From assembly GCA_019828545.1 (NCBI GenBank), contig JACVRA010000200.1, positions 153,563-217,562 of the forward strand: a DNA stretch of 64,000 nt, in the 5' to 3' direction. Both the position numbers and the translations under genes were made by a program. The notes beneath the pieces were generated by a model. That model was not told the origin of the DNA and searched no databases. It saw only the letters and a list, made by a program, of their open reading frames with translations. Positions 57,300 to 64,000 of the stretch are shown here, piece by piece. The stretch is from Paracamarosporium sp. OC-R06-R3 (lineage: Eukaryota; Ascomycota; Dothideomycetes; Pleosporales; Didymosphaeriaceae). Every line of letters begins with the position of its first letter. Positions within the stretch are counted from its first letter, which is position 1.

Positions 57300-60200
57300 A
57301 ACTTTAAATTATAATGCCTACTTAGATATTATTAGGCTTGGTTTAATTACCCTATTACAACCTATAATAAATATCTATAGGATAAATAAAAAGCAATGTT
57401 CTTTTTTAACCTTACTAATAGGTAAATCCTTATAGTAAAATTAATTATTAATAATTTATATACTTAAGAATTATAGTATACCTATTTAAATCTAGAATAC
57501 TAACGGCACTTAAAGGAGAAAAGGAAGTATAAATTTAAAAAAGAGAAATACTACTACTAGAAGTAAAAGGTAGAAAGTAACCTTTATCTTATACTAGAAC
57601 TATATAAAGAAATGTCTTTTTTAGACCTAGACTTTAATAAGAAGAAGCCTTTATTAAGCTAAATAAGATATTAACTATAATAACATAAATTAAGCTACTA
57701 ATATAGCTTGGAAAAATATAGACAAAAGCTCTTATAGACTTAAAAATAGGGAAAAACTTTATATTATACTAAATAGTAAGAAAAGTAGAACTTATTATAC
57801 TAGATAAAGAAGAACCCTATATACTCTATATTATAAATAAAACCCCTATACCTAAGATACCTTATATTACCTAGGAGGTTAAAATAATAATAATTGTCTA
57901 AGAATACGTAGAAGAAATTATTCTAAACGTATTAAAAGAATTATAATATAAAGTTATTTTAAAACTACCTTAGTTATAGGAATATAATTTAAATATTAAC
58001 TAGGCTAAAAAAAGAATATCCTTTAAATACTATAATTATATATTATAAGCAATATCCGCGCATTTTAAGATAAGAATAATAGATAAGGAAGTTATTAATA
58101 ATATAATACTATAACCTAATATAGTTAAAAAACTAAGTAAATCCTTAGTAGACGCTAATAGAAACTATTAAGTTATAGAGTATAAGATAATAGACAATAG
58201 TATACTCTATAAGATACCTAAGCTATACTATAGATAGAAGTATATATTTAAAGAAAGAGAAGGAATATATAATCTTCTAAAACATTAGCTATAAAACTAT
58301 ATAATTAACTTAGAAGAAGGAAAAACTCCGCCTTTTAAACTATTATATACGAAATTAGGAAAAGAACTTAAATAAGAAAGAGAGTTTATTAAAATAAACC
58401 TAAAAAAGAGATATATTTAAATATTAAAATTAAAGGCAGCTAGCCTATTTATATTTATACTTAAGAAGAATAGACAACTAAGACTATATATAGACTACTA
58501 ACAACTTAATAATATAATAATTAAAAATTAATATCTATTACTTAATATAGTTAAGTTAAAAGATAGACTTACTACTACTAAAATCTTTATAATAATAGAC
58601 CTACAAGACGGATACTATCTTATTAGGATAAAAGAAGGAGAGGAATGGAAAACAATATTCTAAATAAAATATAAATTATTTAAATATATAGTAATACCCT
58701 TTAAACTTATAAATATACTAGCTACCTTTTAAGCACTAGTTAATAGTATACTATAGGAATATTTAAATATATTTATTATTATATATATAGATAATATACT
58801 TATCTATTTTAATAATAAATTTAACTACGTTATTTACGTATAAAAAGTATTAGAAGTACTAGACAAAGTATACTTAAGAATTAAGCTAAAGAAATATTAA
58901 TTTAGTATTAAACAACTTAAATTTCTAAGATATATAATAATAATAATAGGGATTAAGATAGTACTAAGTAAGGTTAAGTATATATAAAACTAGCCAATAC
59001 TAAGAATAGTAAAAAACATTTAAGAATTTTTAAAATTTTATAAATTTAATTAATAATTTATTAAAAACTATGCTAAGATTATACTACCCTTAACTAACCT
59101 TACTAAAAAAGACATACCTTTTTAATAGATAGATAAATGTAGAATGTTATTTTAACTACTTAAGATAATATATATTATAAAACTAGTTTTTATATACTTT
59201 AAAAGTAATAAACTACTATACTTTAAAATTAATACAAATAACCTTACGTTAAGAGTATATATAAAATAAGAATAAAATAGTAAATAATATTTAATTATAT
59301 ACTACTTTTATAAACTAAATAATACTAAAATAAGATATAATATATATAATAAAGAACTATATATAATTATTAAAACCTTAAAGTACTAAAGGATATATAT
59401 TCTTAGCTACTTAATACTAAAAATCTATATAGACTATAAGAATCTCTTATAATTTATAATAATAAAAGAACTTACACTAAAGTAATAATACTAATTATAA
59501 ATAATAGGATAATACAAATTTAGGATTATCTACGTTATAGGAAAGGATAATAGACGAGCTAATGCCCTTAGCTAAAGAAGTAACCTAGTAGGAAAGAAAT
59601 AAAAAATATACTTAACTATACTATAAAAAGCTAAAGACGGATTACTAAAACTAATAGTAAAACTTAACTAGCTACTTATAATTATAAAATAAGTACTAAA
59701 GAAGCTATAAAATAAAATTATATAATAATACTATAACAACCTACTATACGGATACCTAGGAATTAAGAAAACAATAGAGCTTATCTAAAGAAACTACAAC
59801 TTTAAAGGAATTAAAAAAGTAATTATAAAATATATTAAAAAATACACTAAATGCTAAAGGAATAAGTATATAATATATTTTAAGTATAAAGAAATATAAG
59901 TAATCTAAATACTAAAAGCACTATAGGAAGATATATTAATAAACTTTATTATAAGACTATTAACATCTAAGGATCTAGTAATAAAAATTAAGTATAATAC
60001 TATTTTAGTAATAGTCTATTAACTAACTAAATATATTAAGCTTATTTTATATAATAAAAAGCTTTTAGTAAAAGAACTTATATATCTTCTACTAAACTAA
60101 TTTATTTAATATTACGGGATTCTAAAGACGATTATAAGTAATAGAGATAAGCTCTTTACATTAAACTATTAGATAACCCTTATGGCATTTATTAGAACTA

Positions 60201-60960
60201 AGAAAAAACTATTAACTATATATTACCTATAAATAGACGGATAGATAGAATGTATAAATTAAATACTAAAAATATACCTATATATTTACTATAACAATTA
60301 AAAAAATAACTAGATTTTATTATTATTAATAGTATAACTAGTATATAATAATAAGGAATTAGCTATATTAAAATATACACTTTACTATGTAAACTATAAA
60401 AGATACCTATACCTCTTTAATTAAGTATTATAAATAATAATAAAAATAGAAAAAGCTATTAAACTAATAGAAGAACTATGAAAAGTATATAAATAATTAT
60501 AGAAAAACTTTAGAAAAGCTTAAAAATAGGTAATTTTATATACCAATTAAAAACGAAAAATGGCACCTTAGTTAAAGAAGGGGGATAAAGTATATTTACT
60601 TATAAAAAACCTTTATATATAAAAGAAAAAATATAAAAAACTAGACTATATTAAGGTTAGACTATTTATTATTTTAGAATAAATATTACTAGTAAATTAT
60701 AAATTAGAACTACTATCTAATATAAAAATATACTCTATATTCTATATATCTCTATTAGAACTAGTAGACTTAGAAACCCTAGTCTAGACAACCTTCTACT
60801 ATAAGGCTAAAGAAGAAAATAAATTTAAGGTAGAAAGTATTAAATATACTAAAACCTATAAAGGAACTTAACAATATTTTATTAAGTAAAAAGGATACCT
60901 AAAAAGTAAAAATACTTAAGAACTAAGAGATAACCTTAATAATTATTAATAATTAGTTAA
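57300..60960 (+). pseudogene. RIPped pol region (protease, RT, RNase H, integrase, chromodomain)
   Basis: Recognisable blocks in order are the RT palm (about 58440-58850), RNase H (about 59150-59500), the integrase zinc region with one remaining Cys (about 59790-59875), the integrase core and C-terminal region, and the chromodomain (about 60826-60950). Stops interrupt each block. The protease is not clearly recognisable. Confidence 0.75.
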
Positions 60961-61583
60961 AGAATACAAACAAGAACTCTATAACTTAATAACTAAGTAA
61001 TAAATATAAAAGAAGGATATACTACTATAATAAACTAAGAGTAGAGACTATTCCATTTACTATATTTAAAGTTAACTATAGTATAGTAGAATAACTAATA
61101 AGAGTATCTACTATAAAATAATTTATAATAGTAGTATTTATATCTTCTCTATCTATAGCCATTTTTATAGTAAGATATAACGTCTTCTTATAAGTATACT
61201 CTTTAGCCTAAGTAAGAATTTTCTTATTTTATAATATCTATATAATTATAGTAGTTAACTCCTTTTTATTTACTTTAACCTTCTTCTTATATTCCTTATA
61301 AGTCTTATCTAGAGATAACTAGCTTATATTTATATATAAATAATCTATACGTATATACTTAATACACCTTAAACTAGTACCTAATATAATAAAGTAAATT
61401 TAACCCTTAAAATAGTAATTAGTATATAGCTCTTCTATAACTATATTAATACTTAAGATTTTTTAATAGAGGCAATATTTATAGATAGTAGATTTAGTAG
61501 GCATAATACTAATAAATAATAATAAGTAGGGTAAGTAGTATTAGCTTATATAAGAATAGTATATAATTTAAGAATAAATTAGT

Positions 61584-61599
61584 TAAAAAAAGAGGATAA
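61584..61599 (+). other. Polypurine tract of copy 2
   Basis: AGTTAAAAAAAGAGGATAA-like purine-rich run immediately before the 3' LTR, the normal plus-strand primer site of an LTR element. Confidence 0.6.
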
Positions 61600-62021
61600 T
61601 ATTAGAATCTAAGATTCTAATATAAAAGAGAGGATAATTAATTTAGTAAACTCTTACTATTAAAGGCACGTATAAACTTAATCTATATATTTATATATAT
61701 TAGTATTTATAGAGGAGTTACGTAACTACTCTATAGAGAGTACTTTATAGAGAGTATTCTTTAAAGAGTAATCTAAAGAGAGCGCTCTCTAAAGAATACC
61801 CTAATATAAGTATATAAAAATAAAAGAATTACCTTTAATTCTTATATTTAACCTATTTACTATAATAATAATCTATTAATAATCTATTATTTAGATTTCT
61901 CTAATAATTCTATTATATTACCTATATAACGTAATATTATTTTATCTTTATATTAAGTACTCCTACTTAAGAATCAACCCTACTTACCCCTTTATATTTA
62001 GCTAACTTTAGGGCTTTAATA
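61600..62021 (+). repeat. 3' LTR of copy 2
   Basis: 422 bases, matching 55325-55746 along its length with scattered transition differences (TG start now TA). Confidence 0.88.
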
Positions 62022-62026
62022 AATAC
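62022..62026. repeat. Target-site duplication AATAC (right)
   Basis: Second copy of the five-base duplication flanking copy 2. The element-1 sequence continues directly from here. Confidence 0.8.
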
Positions 62027-64000
62027 TTTTTACCTTAAATTTATTTTCTTTTTTAGCCTTATAGTAGAAGGTTGTCTAGACTAAAGTTTCTAAGTCTACT
62101 AGTTTTAATAAAGATATATAAAATATAAAGTATATTTTTATATTAAGTAGTAGTTTTAATTTATAATTTACTAATAATATTTATTTTAAAATAATAAATA
62201 GTTTAATTTTAATATAGTCTAGTTTTTTATATTTTTTCTTTTATATATAAAGGTTNNATACTTTATCCCCCTTCTTTAGCTAAGGTACTATTTTTTATTT
62301 TTAATTAGTATATAAAATTACCTATTTTTAAGCTTTTTTAAGGTTTTCTTATAATTATTTATATACTTCTTATAGTTCTTCTATTAGTTTAATAGCTTTT
62401 TCTATTTTTATTATTATTTATAATACTTAATTAAAAAGGTATAGGTATTTTCTATAATTTATATAGTAAGGTATATATTTTAACGTAGCTAATTCCTTAT
62501 TATTATATACTAGTTATACTATTAATAATAATAAAATCTAGTTATTTTTTTAGTTATTATAGTAGATATATAAATATATTTTTAGTATTTAATTTATACA
62601 TTCTATCTATCTATCTATTTATAAATAGTATATAGTTAATAGTTTTTTCTTAGTTTTAATAAGTACTATAAAGGTTATTTAATAGTTTAATGTAAAGAGC
62701 TTATTTTTATTACTTATAATTATCTTTAGAATTCTATAATATTAAATAAATTAGTCTAGTAAAAGATATATAAGTTCTTCTATTAAAAGCTTTTTATTAT
62801 ATAGAATAAGCTTAATATATTTAGTTAATTAATAGACTATTATTAAAATAGCATTATACTTAATTCTTATTATTAAATCCTTAGACGTTAATTATAATAA
62901 GGCTAGGACGTAGTAGTATACGTGGCTCCCTTAATATAAATCCTTATATATTATATTATATAAAAATACTTAGCTTAAGTATTCTCGTATATATCTTTTA
63001 GTATAGGTAAGGGAAGCCATATAGTATTAATTTTAAAGGTAGGGTACCTACCTTATTATAATTTTTTAATTTATAGTTCCTAGATATATATCTTAGCTTA
63101 TAATATATAAAATAAGTATAAGTTTCTTATTCTATAATAGATCTTTATATAGACGTATTCTTATTATACTTATTTTTAAGTACTAAAGTAATATTACTAA
63201 GTTTTATAACTTAGTTAAATAATTCTTTAATAGTTTATAAATTTCTTCCTCTTCCTTTTATTAAAACGTTAAGTTAATTATAGTAGATTTCTTTTATAGG
63301 TTAATATTTATAGTTAGTCCTTAAAGTATAGGGTAGTAGTTATAAGGTTTAATAGTTTTCTTTAAATTATAGTATAAGTCCTATTCTAAATTATATTATT
63401 TTAAATTAATTTTAATAAATTTATTTATAAGTTTTTAAAGCGTATTAGTAGTTATACTACTATATAAGAGTTTTTATTTAATAAACTTCTTAAGTTCTTA
63501 TTAGTAGTAAAGTATTAAGGATGTTTAGTTTTATTTAATTTAGTTAGTATTCTTCTTAAATTTAGCTATATATTTAGCTACTAATTTAGTTTATTTAATA
63601 CTTTAAAGGGCTTATTTAGTAATTTAAGTTATATTAATTATTTTAAAGTATATTTTAAGCTTTATATAGAAGTGGTTATAGTCCTTAATTATTTAATTAA
63701 TAGTATTATTAGTTTTATTATCTTAAGTAAGGTATTAGTTAATGTAGGGTTAAATCTATTTAAGTATATTATCCTTTATATATATAGTAGTAAAGAGGGT
63801 TTTATTCTTATTCTTTTATTCTTATCCTAAAAAATAAAAGTATATATTAAGTTATAGGACTAAAATCTTTATATATTTATAGTTACTATAGTATAAGTTA
63901 AGTTTAACTATAAAGTTTTAATAATTTTTAACGGTAGTAATGCCATTACTCTTAAGAATATTAATAGATATAGTTAAAAGATTACTAGTACTTATATTAA
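62027..64000 (-). mobile_element. Ty3/gypsy copy 1 (reverse), remainder, internally deleted
   Basis: Continues copy 1 in reverse. 62027 to about 62907 is the complement of copy-2 positions about 60838 to 59945 (chromodomain side to integrase). Then come about 140 unrelated bases. From about 63050 to 64000 it complements copy-2 positions about 56755 to 55759 (gag). The RT, RNase H and part of the integrase, about 3.2 kb, are missing. The window ends about 12 bases short of where its 5' LTR should begin. Two N bases sit at 62256-62257. Confidence 0.82.

Larger units (their letters stand above)
55325..62021 (+). mobile_element. Full-length RIPped Ty3/gypsy chromovirus-type LTR retrotransposon (copy 2)
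   Basis: A 6697-base element with two 422-base LTRs and an AATAC target duplication. Internal order is gag, protease/RT, RNase H, integrase and chromodomain, as in Ty3/gypsy chromoviruses. RT is recognised from LQDGYYLIRI followed by EGEEWKTIF (about 58600-58660) and the YIDN box (about 58786-58797), where the second catalytic Asp is now Asn. The integrase zinc region lies near 59790-59875, and a chromodomain reading KGYLKSKNT sits at about 60826-60950. All frames contain many TAA/TAG codons from C-to-T/G-to-A change. A purine-rich tract (61584-61599) precedes the 3' LTR. Inactive. Confidence 0.9.
51841..64000. repeat. AT-rich RIP-affected block with transposon relics
   Basis: From about 51.84 kb to the window end the sequence is almost all A and T, with stops in every frame. 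Former coding sequence is recognisable only as transposon. TA dinucleotides dominate and C/G are depleted, the pattern left by repeat-induced point mutation. No host gene is seen. Within it are a CT microsatellite, an unidentified relic and two copies of a Ty3/gypsy element. Confidence 0.85.

Noticed and set aside
1..64000. CRISPR arrays, bacterial operons, ribosome binding sites and rRNA genes
   Set aside because: The DNA is fungal nuclear sequence with spliced genes; no regularly spaced repeats or rRNA signatures were seen.

Overview
The window is nuclear DNA of a filamentous ascomycete (Pezizomycotina). The genes carry short GT-AG introns of 44-102 nt with CTRAC-like branch points. The protein families are typical of these fungi: Zn2Cys6 regulators, UstYa/DUF3328, DUF3433, Rhodopsin/PTH11-like membrane proteins and a reducing polyketide synthase. 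A 12-kb AT-rich block at the right end is saturated with C-to-T/G-to-A changes, as left by repeat-induced point mutation (RIP). The gene mix fits a Dothideomycete-like or related genome, but the sequence does not name a species.

Layout. 0.6-5.3 kb: a GPI-anchored Cu-only superoxide dismutase, an unrecognised Cys-rich protein and a DUF924 protein. 5.9-12 kb: an orphan UstYa-type oxidase and a 1464-residue DUF3433 membrane protein. 14.2-19.6 kb: a Zn2Cys6 regulator divergent from a metallo-beta-lactamase-fold hydrolase, then a monocarboxylate-type MFS transporter. 19.6-22.4 kb: no gene seen. 22.4-32.3 kb: a secreted protein divergent from an APC permease, then glucosamine-6-phosphate deaminase, a Zn2Cys6 regulator and a hexokinase-type sugar kinase. 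I read this as a candidate amino-sugar utilisation cluster, with the kinase and the regulator sharing one promoter. 32.6-34.2 kb: an eight-exon Rhodopsin-family membrane protein. 36.3-39 kb: a secreted tyrosinase tail-to-tail with a SAM methyltransferase. 39.5-48.2 kb: a decayed Rhodopsin-family gene and a broken HR-PKS (early stop in KS, cut off inside ER). 48.4-49.4 kb: a secreted CE1 esterase. 51.8-64 kb: AT-rich RIPped block with a full-length Ty3/gypsy chromovirus (422-bp LTRs, AATAC target duplication) inserted in an oppositely oriented, internally deleted copy of the same family.

How the genes work together. In the 22-32 kb block the kinase would phosphorylate an imported amino sugar. 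The deaminase would then convert glucosamine-6-P to fructose-6-P and ammonia. No GlcNAc-6-P deacetylase or dedicated GlcNAc transporter is visible, so the pathway is partial in this window. The PKS, tyrosinase, methyltransferase and UstYa genes suggest secondary metabolism, but no single intact cluster can be drawn. Exon coordinates were built by hand from splice signals, reading phase and family conservation. Every multi-exon model given as intact closes in frame.
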